Shown here piece by piece: positions 1 to 10,075 of a stretch of 64,000 bases of DNA. Origin of the DNA: Corynebacterium gallinarum (GTDB taxonomy: Bacteria; Actinomycetota; Actinomycetes; Mycobacteriales; Mycobacteriaceae); contig NZ_JACSPR010000001.1 in NCBI RefSeq assembly GCF_014837045.1, forward strand, positions 510,176-574,175. Reading direction: 5' to 3'. The notes beneath the pieces were generated by a model. That model was not told where the DNA came from. It did no database searches and saw only the letters and a program-made list of their open reading frames with translations. Each line of letters begins with the position of its first letter. The stretch's first letter is position 1. A program made the position numbers and the translations under genes.

Positions 1-1
1 C

Positions 2-1915
2 GCGCTCCACGATCCGGGCACCCCGCAGGTGATCATCCTGGGCACCTCGACACGTCGACTGGCCGAGGCCACCGATGTGGTGCCCCTGCCACCGCTGACG
101 GTGGATGAGGTCTACGAACTGGTGCTGCAGATCGTGGGGCGCTGCACGCCGGTCACCGCCCACCGCCTCCACGACGCCTCCGGGGGTCTCCCGGATCTGG
201 TTAGGGAGCTTGTCGACGCCGCCCCCGTCGATCACTGGTCGCAGGACGAACCGGCCATCATCATCCCCGAGCACTGGGAACGCCACACCGGGGAGGTACT
301 CCAGGTGGTGGCCTCCTACCCCCTGGACGGTGCCCCGCTGGGTGAGATTCCCGACCACCTCGCTGCCGAACTGGATGAACAGGTGGCGGCGGGACTGCTC
401 ACCGTGAACTCCGATCATGTCCGTTTCCCCCGTCCGGAACACCGCGCCGCGGTCCGGTCCGCCACCCCACCGGGTGTGGCCCGTCAGCTCTCCGATCATC
501 TGGACACCAGCGGGTGGCGTACCTCGGAGACCGTGGTGGATGAGCATATTGCCCGTGGCAATCTCCCCCTGGCCCGGATCCACGCCCACCATCTGCCCGG
601 CGACCGCGCCGAGCTGCGCCTGTACGCGGGGCAATCCCGCGCCACCGCACAGCTTCTCGACGGTTCCCCTCCCTCACTCCTGACCGCCATGCACAGCGTG
701 GCGCGCTGGGATCCCCGGGGGATCCGGGAGTTCGCCAGCCATGGTGGCTCCCCTGATGCCGCGACCTTCGGACTGCTTGCCGACGCCCTCGAGCACGGAA
801 CCAGGCCACGCGTCGGCACGCTGCCCACACCCCACACCGCCACGGGACAGCAGCTGCGTGATTTCATCACCGGATGGTTGTCGCTGGTCTATGACGATCC
901 CACCCAGGCCAGACAACTGTTGTCCCGCCGACGGCACGGTGATTCCGAACTCATCGGGTTGTGGCAGTCCGCCTTCCTCGCCCGTGCGCATTACGTGCTC
1001 GGTGAATTCCCCCAGGCCGCCGCGGTGGTCGAACGGAGCCTGGCCACCGGCGACCGCACCGGCACCCCACTCCTGGAGCCGGTGCTGTTGTGGACCGGCG
1101 CGCAGGTGGCGGCACTGAGTGGGCAGGAAAACCTGTCACGGCACTACCTGTCTAGGATCGCAGTACCCGGGGATGCCTTCATGATCCAGAAACTGCCCGC
1201 CGCAATGGGCCGGATGATCGTGGCCGCCATGGTCTATGACACCCGGACCGCCGCGACAGCCGGTGACAACCTGGCCTCCATCGTCTACGACACCGACACC
1301 CAACAGCCCGGATTTTGGGCGTGGGAGGACATGTACGCGCTGTCCCTGATCCGGTCGGGGCGCGTGGACACTGCGGCGCTGGTGATGGAGGAGAGTGCGC
1401 AGCGCCAGCAGGACTCCGGGATCCTGTCGCTGCGGGCCCGCAACCTGGTGCCCTCCGCGATCATCGAGATCCAGCGCGGTGCCGCCGCCCGGGGTGTGAA
1501 GATGCTGTCCGAGGCTGTCGATGCGATCACCTCGGTGACCATGCCCGCCTATGAGGCCCGCATCCTCTTCGAATTCGGGCTGGTGCTGCGCCGGATGGGC
1601 AGGCGCAGTCAGGCCGCCGAGATGTTCACCCGCGCCGAGGAGGTCTTCACCGCCATGGGCGCGGTCACCATGGCCGCACGCTGCGCCGGTGAGCGCCGGG
1701 TCAGTGGTCTCGGTGGCAGCCGCCGCTCCCCGCAGGGACTGACCCCGCAGGAGGAACAGATCACCGCCCTGGTGGTCGAGGGTGCCAGTAATGCCGAGGT
1801 GGCCCGGGAACTTTCCCTGTCCACCAAGACCGTGGAGTACCACCTCACACGCGTGTACAAGAAGTTCGGCGTCAATGGGCGTGCGGCCCTGGGCACGGCA
1901 CTGGAGGCCATCTAG
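2..1915 (+). CDS. pcaO: LAL-type LuxR-family transcriptional activator, 5' end outside the window (PcaO-like)
   Basis: This is the C-terminal 637 codons of a large LuxR-family regulator. The frame is open to the left window edge, so the N-terminal ATPase part with its P-loop is missing and the GTG at 29 is only an internal codon. The middle is helical and repeat-like. The last 60 residues form a LuxR-type helix-turn-helix (GLTPQEEQI, then SNAEVARELSLSTKTVEYHL). It is clearly paralogous to the 895-residue regulator at 12478-15165, with shared motifs LLWTGA, RHYLSR and QPGFW-WED. In C. glutamicum a protein of this type next to pcaHG, PcaO, activates protocatechuate dioxygenase genes. The symbol rests on that context and architecture. 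The gene converges on pcaC. Confidence 0.75.
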   Translation, partial: ALHDPGTPQVIILGTSTRRLAEATDVVPLPPLTVDEVYELVLQIVGRCTPVTAHRLHDASGGLPDLVRELVDAAPVDHWSQDEPAIIIPEHWERHTGEVLQVVASYPLDGAPLGEIPDHLAAELDEQVAAGLLTVNSDHVRFPRPEHRAAVRSATPPGVARQLSDHLDTSGWRTSETVVDEHIARGNLPLARIHAHHLPGDRAELRLYAGQSRATAQLLDGSPPSLLTAMHSVARWDPRGIREFASHGGSPDAATFGLLADALEHGTRPRVGTLPTPHTATGQQLRDFITGWLSLVYDDPTQARQLLSRRRHGDSELIGLWQSAFLARAHYVLGEFPQAAAVVERSLATGDRTGTPLLEPVLLWTGAQVAALSGQENLSRHYLSRIAVPGDAFMIQKLPAAMGRMIVAAMVYDTRTAATAGDNLASIVYDTDTQQPGFWAWEDMYALSLIRSGRVDTAALVMEESAQRQQDSGILSLRARNLVPSAIIEIQRGAAARGVKMLSEAVDAITSVTMPAYEARILFEFGLVLRRMGRRSQAAEMFTRAEEVFTAMGAVTMAARCAGERRVSGLGGSRRSPQGLTPQEEQITALVVEGASNAEVARELSLSTKTVEYHLTRVYKKFGVNGRAALGTALEAI

Positions 1916-1920
1916 GATCC

Positions 1921-2036
1921 CGACACACCGGCGCTCCCGGGGAGCATCGGTGTCGAAAAAGTCGAAGGCCAACCCCGCCGACACGCGATTATTTCGACAC
2001 AACCCCTCCCCCATGGCCCGGTTGTGTCGAAAAAGT
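1921..2036. repeat. Two tandem hairpins ending in the same 13-mer, between convergent pcaO and pcaC
   Basis: The convergent gap holds two hairpins. The first is imperfect (CGACACACCG at 1921-1930 against CGGTGTCG near 1948-1955). The second has a perfect stem, CGACACAACC at 1995-2004 against GGTTGTGTCG at 2020-2029, extended by TTT/AAA. Both right arms run into TGTCGAAAAAGTC, at 1951-1963 and 2024-2036. Neither strand has a clear T-run after the second stem, so these are not textbook terminators, although ending transcription from both sides is the simplest role. Confidence 0.6.
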
Positions 2037-2042
2037 CAGGCG

Positions 2043-2441
2043 TTACTTGCCCCCGAGCTCCTCAACGGCATCATTGAGCAACTTGAAACCGTGGTTGGAA
2101 TTGGGCACACCGGCGTAGATGGCGGTGTGCAGCAGGGTCTCACCGATGGTCTCGGAATCCACCCCGGCGCGCAGTGCCGCGCGGATGTGCATGTCCAATT
2201 CACCGTGGTTGCCCACGGCGGTGAGGATGGCGATGGTGAGCAGGCGACGCTGGGTATGGTCCAGGCCCTCGCGTTCCCACACATCCCCCCAGGCGGTGCG
2301 GGTGATGAAATCCTGGAACGGCCGGGTGACATCGGTCTGTTTCGCCAGTGCGGCATCGACGTGGGCGTCCCCCAGGACGGCACGGCGGTTCTTCATCCCG
2401 GTCTCGTAGGCGGCCTCGCGGCCCTGGTCATACAGGCTCAT
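2043..2441 (-). CDS. pcaC: 4-carboxymuconolactone decarboxylase
   Basis: The 132-residue protein is a single carboxymuconolactone-decarboxylase domain of the usual length for stand-alone PcaC. It decarboxylates gamma-carboxymuconolactone to beta-ketoadipate enol-lactone in the protocatechuate branch. The family pattern is visible in the WGDVWEREGLD segment, the RRLLTIAIL helix and the HGELDMHIRAALRAG segment. It starts 3 bases after the pcaB stop and is the last gene of pcaHGBC on the minus strand. No pcaD (enol-lactone hydrolase) is fused to it or present in the window. Confidence 0.93.
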   Translation of the reverse strand: MSLYDQGREAAYETGMKNRRAVLGDAHVDAALAKQTDVTRPFQDFITRTAWGDVWEREGLDHTQRRLLTIAILTAVGNHGELDMHIRAALRAGVDSETIGETLLHTAIYAGVPNSNHGFKLLNDAVEELGGK

Positions 2442-2444
2442 CGG

Positions 2445-3551
2445 TTATTTCCCTTCGTAGAGTTCAAGTACCCGGTCGGCGATCTCCGGGGCATGGCCGA
2501 CATCGGTGCCGGTCAGGTGCTGTTCCATGCGGTCGGTGTCCACCACGATGCCATCGATGCTGCGTCGACACCTGCCGACAGCGGATGCGGTGGCGGCGGC
2601 GAGCTCCCGGATGGTCTGCCATTCAGCATGCCAGCTTCCCGTACCGCGCTGGAGGCGGCAGTCGAGGGCGTCGAAAAGCGTCGCCAGGAGGCCGGGGACG
2701 CGGCGGGCGTAACCGTCGCAGGCGATGGCCGCCGCCGGGTTCGCCTTGTGGGGCATGGCGGAGCTGCCGCCGGGTTGGGCCTCGCGCAGCTCGCTGATCT
2801 CCGAGGCGGAGAGGAAGATGACGTCGCCGGCGATCTTGCGGACGGCCCCGGCCGCGGTGGCCAGGGCCGCGGCGATGGTGGTGACCGGGATGCGGTCACT
2901 GTGCCAGACCAGGCCCGAATTGTGCAGACCGAGTTCCGCGGCCAGCGCATCCTGGATGGCGAACCCGTGCGGGTGGGTGGCGGTCATCGTGCCGGCGGCA
3001 CCGCCGTAGGAGACCTCGAAGCGCAGCTCCTGCAGGGCCGCCCTGGACCGCAGGACAGCCTGGAGCCACCCCGCGGTGATGCACCCGACGGTGGTGGGCA
3101 CGGCCTGCTGCCCGAGCGTGTGCGCCATCATCGGGGTGTCACGGTGGGTACGGGTCAGCTCCGCCAACAGGTCGGCAAGCTCCCCCAGCTCCGCGATGAT
3201 CTCACCGGTGGCATCCCTCAGGCACAGCATAAGGGAGGTGTCGATGATGTCCTGGCTGGTCGCACCCGGGTGGATTCCGGTCGGGTCAATGGCTTTCAGG
3301 GCCTTGACCACCGGGATGGTCGGGTTCGCCCCCTCCGCCGACTGACGCGAGATCTCCTCGAGGTCGGGGTGGTAGTTCCGGATGGTCTCCACCGCGGTGG
3401 CGGCTTCGGCATCGCTGAGAGCCCCGGCGCGGGCCGCGGCCACCGACAACGCTGATTCGACGGTGAGCAGACCGGTCAGGAAGGCCTCGTCGGAGAGGTG
3501 TCGGTGCGCGGCGGATTCGCCGGCGAGATCGGAGTAGAGGGAGCGGGTCAT
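2445..3551 (-). CDS. pcaB: 3-carboxy-cis,cis-muconate cycloisomerase
   Basis: At 368 residues this belongs to the fumarase/aspartase superfamily and carries its signature GGSSAMPHKANPAAA near residue 240. The catalytic serine of the superfamily lies in this flexible loop. It converts beta-carboxymuconate, made by PcaGH, into gamma-carboxymuconolactone, the substrate of PcaC. It is somewhat shorter than the roughly 450-residue proteobacterial enzymes at the C terminus. It lies 39 bases downstream of pcaG and 3 bases upstream of pcaC, and is very probably cotranscribed with both. Confidence 0.92.
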   Translation of the reverse strand: MTRSLYSDLAGESAAHRHLSDEAFLTGLLTVESALSVAAARAGALSDAEAATAVETIRNYHPDLEEISRQSAEGANPTIPVVKALKAIDPTGIHPGATSQDIIDTSLMLCLRDATGEIIAELGELADLLAELTRTHRDTPMMAHTLGQQAVPTTVGCITAGWLQAVLRSRAALQELRFEVSYGGAAGTMTATHPHGFAIQDALAAELGLHNSGLVWHSDRIPVTTIAAALATAAGAVRKIAGDVIFLSASEISELREAQPGGSSAMPHKANPAAAIACDGYARRVPGLLATLFDALDCRLQRGTGSWHAEWQTIRELAAATASAVGRCRRSIDGIVVDTDRMEQHLTGTDVGHAPEIADRVLELYEGK

Positions 3552-3590
3552 CGGGTTGGTGGTCTCCTGCGGGGTCCTAAAGGGCGGATC

Positions 3591-4205
3591 CTAGAGTGCG
3601 AAGAACGGGGTTTCGCCCTGTTCGGCCTGGATGGTGATATCGAAACGGTAGCCGTTGCCCGTTTCGGTGGCGACCAGCAGGTCGCGGCGATCCTCCGGCA
3701 CGGCGTTCAGCACCGGGTCGGCGCTGAGGTCTGCACCCGGGAGGTAGGCGCGGGTGTAGAGACGCTCCAGCATGCCACGGGCGAACACGCCGACCTTGAA
3801 GTGGGGGGCTTCCTCGCCCACCGCACCCGGGGTCAGGGTGGTGAAGGTGGCGGCACCGTTGGCATCCGCCATGGCGCGACCGAGTCCACGGAAACCGTCG
3901 GCGGTGGCCGGGGTGGTGCGGTTGGGGTCCAGGTCGGAGTTGTGCACCCCGTCGGGACCTGCCTGCCAGATCTCGAACATGGCATCCGCGATGGGATCGC
4001 CGTTGCCGTCAACGACGGCGACCTCAAGTTCGATCGCGCCCTCGGTGCCCGGTTCGACCATGAGGTGGGAGTCCTCCAGGCTGAGTCCGATGTGGACGTA
4101 GGGGCCGACGGTCTGGGACGGGGTGATGCCGAACTCGGCTTCATCCTGGTCGGTGATGGTGGACTGTTCGTAACGGAACTCGCCGTTCTTCCCGGTGTCA
4201 ATCAT
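3591..4205 (-). CDS. pcaG: Protocatechuate 3,4-dioxygenase alpha subunit
   Basis: The 204-residue protein has the intradiol dioxygenase beta-sandwich pattern (SQTVGPYVHIGL near the N terminus, then DPIADAMFEIWQAGPDG). As in other alpha subunits, the complete Tyr/Tyr/His/His iron site is not present here; it resides in PcaH. Together they form the alpha-beta oligomer that cleaves protocatechuate to beta-carboxy-cis,cis-muconate. The start lies 36 bases after the pcaH stop, with a GAAAC-rich leader and a weak purine-rich ribosome site. Confidence 0.93.
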   Translation of the reverse strand: MIDTGKNGEFRYEQSTITDQDEAEFGITPSQTVGPYVHIGLSLEDSHLMVEPGTEGAIELEVAVVDGNGDPIADAMFEIWQAGPDGVHNSDLDPNRTTPATADGFRGLGRAMADANGAATFTTLTPGAVGEEAPHFKVGVFARGMLERLYTRAYLPGADLSADPVLNAVPEDRRDLLVATETGNGYRFDITIQAEQGETPFFAL

Positions 4206-4241
4206 TGCGGTGATTCCTGTTTCTGTTGAAAGGGGCGGCTG

Positions 4242-4934
4242 CTATTCGAAGGGGGTGGCGTTGCGGCCACGCAGGACGATGTCGAACTTGTATCCCAGGG
4301 CGAAGTTCTCGCGGGTCTCGTCGTAGTCGAAGACGGCAATCATGCGTTCGCGGGCACCCTTGGGCACGGCATTGTAGATCGGGTCCTGGAAGAACAGAGG
4401 ATCATTCGGGAAGTACATCTGGGTGACCAGACGTTCGGTGAACTGACGTCCGTACAGGGAGAAGTGGATGTGCGCCGGGCGCCACGCGTTGTGGTGGTTG
4501 CCCCACGGGTAGTTGCCCGGCATGACGGTGTAGAAGCTGTAGCGTCCGTCCTTGTCGGTCAGGGTGCGGGCCACACCGTTGAAGTGTGGGTCCAGGGGTG
4601 CCGGCCAGGAGTCGTTCTTGTGGCGGTAGCGTCCGGCAGCGTTGGCCTGCCAGGCCTCCACGAGGGTGTGGGGGACGGGTTTGCCGTCAAAGCCGAGGAC
4701 GCGGCCGTGGACGAAGATGCGCTGGCCGATGGCCTCGCCACCGTTGACCTTGGTCATGTCATTGTCGATGCCACCGAGGTCACGATCACCGAAGACGGGA
4801 CCGGTGGACTCACCCAGGCGGTTGGGGATCATGATCAGATCATTGCTGGGATTGCGCTTGATGGTGGTGCGGTACTCGGGGAAGTGCAGGGGGGAGTACT
4901 GCCCGGCCGTCGGCGCGAAATGTGGAATCTCCAT
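4242..4934 (-). CDS. pcaH: Protocatechuate 3,4-dioxygenase beta subunit
   Basis: This 230-residue protein is the catalytic, ferric-iron-binding subunit. The expected ligands are all visible in order: a tyrosine in AAGRYRHKND, a tyrosine in GNYPWGN, and two histidines in RPAHIHFSL. It oxidatively cleaves the ring of protocatechuate between the two hydroxyl groups. It is the first gene of the minus-strand pcaHGBC unit, and the leader at 4935-5100 contains a large nested palindrome that is a good candidate operator. The start ATG follows GAAAGGCCCCCGTA. Confidence 0.95.
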   Translation of the reverse strand: MEIPHFAPTAGQYSPLHFPEYRTTIKRNPSNDLIMIPNRLGESTGPVFGDRDLGGIDNDMTKVNGGEAIGQRIFVHGRVLGFDGKPVPHTLVEAWQANAAGRYRHKNDSWPAPLDPHFNGVARTLTDKDGRYSFYTVMPGNYPWGNHHNAWRPAHIHFSLYGRQFTERLVTQMYFPNDPLFFQDPIYNAVPKGARERMIAVFDYDETRENFALGYKFDIVLRGRNATPFE

Positions 4935-4987
4935 TACGGGGGCCTTTCTTGTCCAGTGATGTAGATCTCAAAGTAGAGGGTTTGCAC

Positions 4988-5025
4988 AGCCCAGACAAGG
5001 GGTTCGCAGGTCGAACACCTGGGCT
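4988..5025. promoter_or_regulatory. Nested palindrome upstream of pcaH, candidate regulator site
   Basis: The inner inverted repeat is GTTCG (5002-5006), a CAGGT spacer and CGAAC (5012-5016). It sits inside outer arms AGCCCAG (4988-4994) and CTGGGCT (5019-5025). It lies 54 to 91 bases upstream of the pcaH start. By position it could be bound by the adjacent PcaO-like activator or by an IclR-type PcaR encoded outside the window. No binding data can be seen here. Confidence 0.5.
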
Positions 5026-5109
5026 TAGGTGCCCGCCGGGGCCACCAGCAGCTTTCGAGACACCAAGGGGTTAACTAGGGGTGTGCATAAGGGTTAAGGG
5101 AGAAGATAA

Positions 5110-5144
5110 GGGGAGGTGCCACCACCACGTGGTGACACCTCCCC
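5110..5144 (-). terminator. Putative terminator after catC
   Basis: A near-perfect stem, GGGGAGGTGCCACC at 5110-5123 against GGTGACACCTCCCC at 5131-5144, begins about 20 bases beyond the catC stop. On the minus strand it is followed by the pyrimidine-rich TTATCTTCTCCC. It separates catABC from pcaHGBC, suggesting two transcription units. Confidence 0.7.
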
Positions 5145-5164
5145 CGGCCATATCCTTGCGGGAA

Positions 5165-5458
5165 CTAGTCGAACAGGTAGTACTCCAGAGCATTGGGATG
5201 CTTGGCCAGCGGGGTGATCTTGACATCCATGTACTTGAACATGGGGAAGCCGCTGAGGATGGAGTGCAGCTCATCATGATCACTGACATCGAAGATGGAG
5301 TAGTTGGCATACTCCCCCACCACGCGCCAGATGGCCTTCATGATTCCGCGGGACTGCAGATCGCCGGAGTAGGCCTTCTCCCGAACCTGGAAATCAGCCA
5401 TGACCTCCTGGGTCATCGACTCGGGGAAGTGGACGTCCATACGTGCCAGAAACAGCAT
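5165..5458 (-). CDS. catC: Muconolactone delta-isomerase
   Basis: At 97 residues it has the expected size of CatC, the small ferredoxin-like isomerase that turns muconolactone into beta-ketoadipate enol-lactone. The N-terminal MLFLARMDVHFPE and the FDVSDHDELHSILSGFPMF segment are typical of the family. It starts 9 bases after the catB stop with AAGGAG as ribosome site and ends the catABC unit. Confidence 0.95.
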   Translation of the reverse strand: MLFLARMDVHFPESMTQEVMADFQVREKAYSGDLQSRGIMKAIWRVVGEYANYSIFDVSDHDELHSILSGFPMFKYMDVKITPLAKHPNALEYYLFD

Positions 5459-5467
5459 TGAAGCTCC

Positions 5468-6589
5468 TTACTTACGGGTGTAGAAGTTGACCTTGTCCAT
5501 GTCCAGCTCAACGCCCAGACCCGGACCCTGCGGAACGATGACCAGGCCATCGCGGTACTCGATGTCCTGGACCACGTAGGTGTCCTTGAGCAGCTGCGGA
5601 CCGAACAGCTCGGTGCCGTAGGACACGGCCTTGGTGGAGGCGGCGAACTGCAGGGAGGCAGCGGTACCGATCGGGCCCTCGAGGCTGGTGGCACCATGGC
5701 AGGCCAGTCCGCCGGCCTCGGCGATGGCGGCAATCTTCTTGGACTCCAGGAGACCACCGTGCTTGGTGGTCTTCAGGGCGATGACGTCGGCGGCCTGGGA
5801 CTTGACCACGGCGAGTGCCTCGGCCGGGGTCCAGACGGACTCATCCGCCATGACGGAGACGTTGGTGCGGCGGGTGATCTCGCGCAGGGTATCCAGGTCC
5901 TCGGCGGGGGTCGGCTGCTCGAAGAGTTCGATGCCGGCGTCGGCAAGCTCGGGCAGGTAACGCAGCGCGGTGAGGCGGTCCCAGCGCGCGTTGATGTCGA
6001 TGCGCAGGGAGACCCGGTCACCGACCTCGCGGGCCAGCTCGGCCACACGGCGGGTGTCCTCGGCGGGCTCACCGGCACCCATCTTCAGCTTGAAGGAACG
6101 GTTACCCCAGGTGGCGATGCGCCCCTCGATCTCTTCGACAGCCACCTCAAGTGGCAGGACACCCAGTGCCCAGGTGCAGTCGAGTTCGGTGCGCACGGTG
6201 CCACCGAGCAGGTCCCGGACGGACACGTTCAGGGCGCGTGCCCAGGCATCGTGCATTGCGACGTCCACGGCGGCCTTGGCGTACCGTGCACGGGCGACGA
6301 CGCGCTCCAGGTCGGCCATGATGCCGGCCAGCTCGGAGACCTCGCGGCCGACAAGTACGGGGGCGAGGTAACCGTCGACAAGTGCCTTCATGGTCTCAAC
6401 GGACTCGCCGCCCCACCAGGGGCCGCCGGGCACAACGCCCTCGCCGTAACCGGTCACACCATTGTCCAGGTGCACGCTCACCAGGAGGATGTGCTGCACG
6501 GTGGAGGTGGTGGTGGCGAAACCATGGGGACGGATGAGGGGAACATCGAGGATGCGGGATTCAACTCGGTTGATAGTCAGGTCAGCCAT
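5468..6589 (-). CDS. catB: Muconate cycloisomerase
   Basis: This 373-residue enolase-superfamily enzyme converts cis,cis-muconate to muconolactone. Visible landmarks are the catalytic lysine region SFKLKMGAGEP, the metal ligand region RIDINARWD, a second acidic ligand in ELFEQP, MADESVWTP, and the opposite catalytic lysine in IALKTTKHGG. The frame also has a TTG one codon upstream, but the ATG at 6589 is the likelier start. It is the middle gene of catABC; a hairpin in the catA-catB gap may tune its expression. Confidence 0.95.
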   Translation of the reverse strand: MADLTINRVESRILDVPLIRPHGFATTTSTVQHILLVSVHLDNGVTGYGEGVVPGGPWWGGESVETMKALVDGYLAPVLVGREVSELAGIMADLERVVARARYAKAAVDVAMHDAWARALNVSVRDLLGGTVRTELDCTWALGVLPLEVAVEEIEGRIATWGNRSFKLKMGAGEPAEDTRRVAELAREVGDRVSLRIDINARWDRLTALRYLPELADAGIELFEQPTPAEDLDTLREITRRTNVSVMADESVWTPAEALAVVKSQAADVIALKTTKHGGLLESKKIAAIAEAGGLACHGATSLEGPIGTAASLQFAASTKAVSYGTELFGPQLLKDTYVVQDIEYRDGLVIVPQGPGLGVELDMDKVNFYTRK

Positions 6590-6611
6590 CAAATCACTTT
6601 CACTACGGCCA

Positions 6612-6646
6612 AAGTCCCGACACCAGAAAACCGGTGATCGGGACTT
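6612..6646 (-). promoter_or_regulatory. Intercistronic hairpin between catA and catB
   Basis: AAGTCCCGA at 6612-6620 pairs with CGGGACTT at 6639-6646, with further CACC/GGTG pairing inside. On the minus strand it lies after the catA stop and before catB. It lacks a strong T-run on that side, so a partial terminator or an mRNA processing/stability element is more likely than full termination. Confidence 0.5.
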
Positions 6647-6665
6647 AAAGCAAGGGCGGAGAGTT

Positions 6666-8005
<1,340 letters not shown>

Positions 8006-9502
8006 ATGTCCACCCCTATCGTTAACCTTGAAAGCGTCCAGAACACCCTGGACCGCGCACTCGAGGACCGCCCCGAGGAGGGCATTGTTCGCGTCAACCG
8101 CAACATCTTCACCGATCCGGAGATCTTCGAGCTGGAGATGCGCCACATCTTCGAGGGCAACTGGATCTACCTGGCACATGAGTCCCAGATCCCGAACCCG
8201 GGTGACTACTTCACCACCTACATCGGCCGCCAGCCGATCATGATCACCCGCTCCAAGGACGGCGAGCTCAACTGCCTGATCAACGCCTGCTCCCACCGTG
8301 GTGCCATGCTCTGCCGCCGCAAGACCGACAACCGCACCACCCTCACCTGCCCCTTCCATGGCTGGACCTTCTCCAACGACGGTGCCCTGCTCAAGGTCAA
8401 GGATGAGAAGGACGGCGCGTATCCGGAGAACTTCAACAAGGACGGTTCCCACGACCTGCGCCGTGTGCCCAAGTTCGAGTCCTACCGTGGCTTCCTCTTC
8501 GGCTCCCTCAACCCCGACGTGGTCTCCCTGGAGGAGCACCTCGGTGACACCCGCACCGTGATCGACATGCTGGTCGACCAGTCCCCGGACGGCCTCGAGG
8601 TGCTGCGTGGTTCCTCCACCTACACCTACGACGGCAACTGGAAGCTGCAGACCGAGAACGGCGCTGACGGTTACCACGTCTCCTCCACCCACTGGAACTA
8701 CGCAGCCACCACCTCCCGCCGTGGCACCGGTGAGTCCGCCAACGAGACCAAGGCCATGGACGCCGGCACCTGGGGCAAGCAGGGTGGCGGTTACTTCTCC
8801 TACCCCAACGGCCACATGCTGCTCTGGATGTGGTGGGGCAACCCAGAGGATCGCCCACTGTTCGATCGTCGTGACGAGCTCAAGGAGAAGTTCGGCGAGG
8901 AGAAGGGCGAGTTCATGGTCGGCGCATCCCGCAACCTGTGCCTGTACCCGAACGTCTACATCATGGACCAGTTCTCCTCCCAGATCCGCCACTTCCGCCC
9001 CGTCTCCGTGGACAAGACCGAGGTGACCATCTACTGCATCGCCCCCAAGGGTGAGTCCGCACAGGCACGCGCCAACCGCATCCGCCAGTACGAGGACTTC
9101 TTCAACGCCACCGGCATGGCCACCCCGGATGACCTGGAGGAGTTCCGCTCCTGCCAGAAGACCTACCTGGCCACCGGTTTCCCGTGGAACGACATGACCC
9201 GTGGACTCGGCCACCAGATCGAGGGCCCCAACGAGGTCGCCAAGGGCCTGGGCATGAACGAGGTGCTCTCCTCCGGTGCCCGTACCGAGGATGAGGGGCT
9301 CTACCCGATCCAGCACCACTACTGGCACGACCTCATGCAGAAGGCCGTCAACGCCCAGAGCATCCAGGCGAAGGAAGCCAACGACGACCTCGCCACCGCC
9401 GAGGTCACCCGCGCAGCAGCCCAGGCCCGTGAGGCAGCCAAGGCCGCAGCCAAGGCCAGCTCCGGTGAGCAGCCCCGCCGTCGCCGCCGTTCCCGCGGCT
9501 AA
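8006..9502 (+). CDS. benA: Benzoate 1,2-dioxygenase large (alpha) subunit
   Basis: This 498-residue Rieske oxygenase alpha subunit has the [2Fe-2S] ligands C95-x-H97 and C115-x2-H118. The mononuclear iron histidines H224 and H229 and the bridging D221 lie in [13 protein letters not shown]. With BenB and BenC it adds dioxygen to benzoate, giving the cis-diol. It is about 40 residues longer than typical BenA because of an Ala/Lys-rich tail ending in [11 protein letters not shown] follows GGAGGT. First gene of benABCD. Confidence 0.95.
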   Translation: MSTPIVNLESVQNTLDRALEDRPEEGIVRVNRNIFTDPEIFELEMRHIFEGNWIYLAHESQIPNPGDYFTTYIGRQPIMITRSKDGELNCLINACSHRGAMLCRRKTDNRTTLTCPFHGWTFSNDGALLKVKDEKDGAYPENFNKDGSHDLRRVPKFESYRGFLFGSLNPDVVSLEEHLGDTRTVIDMLVDQSPDGLEVLRGSSTYTYDGNWKLQTENGADGYHVSSTHWNYAATTSRRGTGESANETKAMDAGTWGKQGGGYFSYPNGHMLLWMWWGNPEDRPLFDRRDELKEKFGEEKGEFMVGASRNLCLYPNVYIMDQFSSQIRHFRPVSVDKTEVTIYCIAPKGESAQARANRIRQYEDFFNATGMATPDDLEEFRSCQKTYLATGFPWNDMTRGLGHQIEGPNEVAKGLGMNEVLSSGARTEDEGLYPIQHHYWHDLMQKAVNAQSIQAKEANDDLATAEVTRAAAQAREAAKAAAKASSGEQPRRRRRSRG

Positions 9503-9558
9503 TCCCTCGCGGATTTCCTGATTCCCCTCTCTTATCCCGACTTTCATTGGAGAAACCC

Positions 9559-10065
9559 ATGACCACCACTGCTGCGCAGGTCACCCGCAACGACATTGAA
9601 GATTTCCTCTACTACGAAGCCCGCCTCCTCGACGACCGCCGTTTCGAGGACTGGCTGCAGTGCTACCGCGAGGACGCGGAATTCTGGATGCCGGCCTGGG
9701 ACGACAACGGTGAGATCACCGAAGACCCCCAGTCCGAGATCTCCCTGATCTTCTACCCGAACCGCGGTGGCCTCGAGGACCGTGTGTTCCGTATCCGCAC
9801 CGAGCGTTCCTCCGCCACCTCCCTGCCGGAGCCACGCACCGTGCACAACATCTCCAACGTGGAGATCCTGGAGCAGCGTGACGGTGAGGTGGATATCCGC
9901 TTCAACTGGATCACCAACTACTTCCGTTACAACCACACCGATATGTACTACGGAAACACCTTCCTGACCATCGACACCAGTGGTGAGTCCATGAAGATCG
10001 TCAAGAAGAAGGTCGTTCTCCAGAACGACTACATCCACCACGTCATCGACATCTATCACGTCTAG
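9559..10065 (+). CDS. benB: Benzoate 1,2-dioxygenase small (beta) subunit
   Basis: The 168-residue protein has the NTF2/SnoaL-like fold of ring-hydroxylating dioxygenase beta subunits (EDFLYYEARLLDDRRFEDWLQCYREDAEFW at the N terminus is characteristic, with RTVHNISNVEI in the middle). The beta subunit holds the alpha trimer together and has no catalytic metal. I take the ATG at 9559, preceded by GGAG, over the in-frame TTG at 9547. It lies between benA and benC and is cotranscribed. Confidence 0.94.
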   Translation: MTTTAAQVTRNDIEDFLYYEARLLDDRRFEDWLQCYREDAEFWMPAWDDNGEITEDPQSEISLIFYPNRGGLEDRVFRIRTERSSATSLPEPRTVHNISNVEILEQRDGEVDIRFNWITNYFRYNHTDMYYGNTFLTIDTSGESMKIVKKKVVLQNDYIHHVIDIYHV

Positions 10066-10075
10066 GAGCCACCCC

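Noticed and set aside
1136..2014. 292-codon minus-strand frame covering the hairpin region
   Set aside because: Shadow of the pcaO-like gene; it crosses the tandem hairpins and has no ribosome site.
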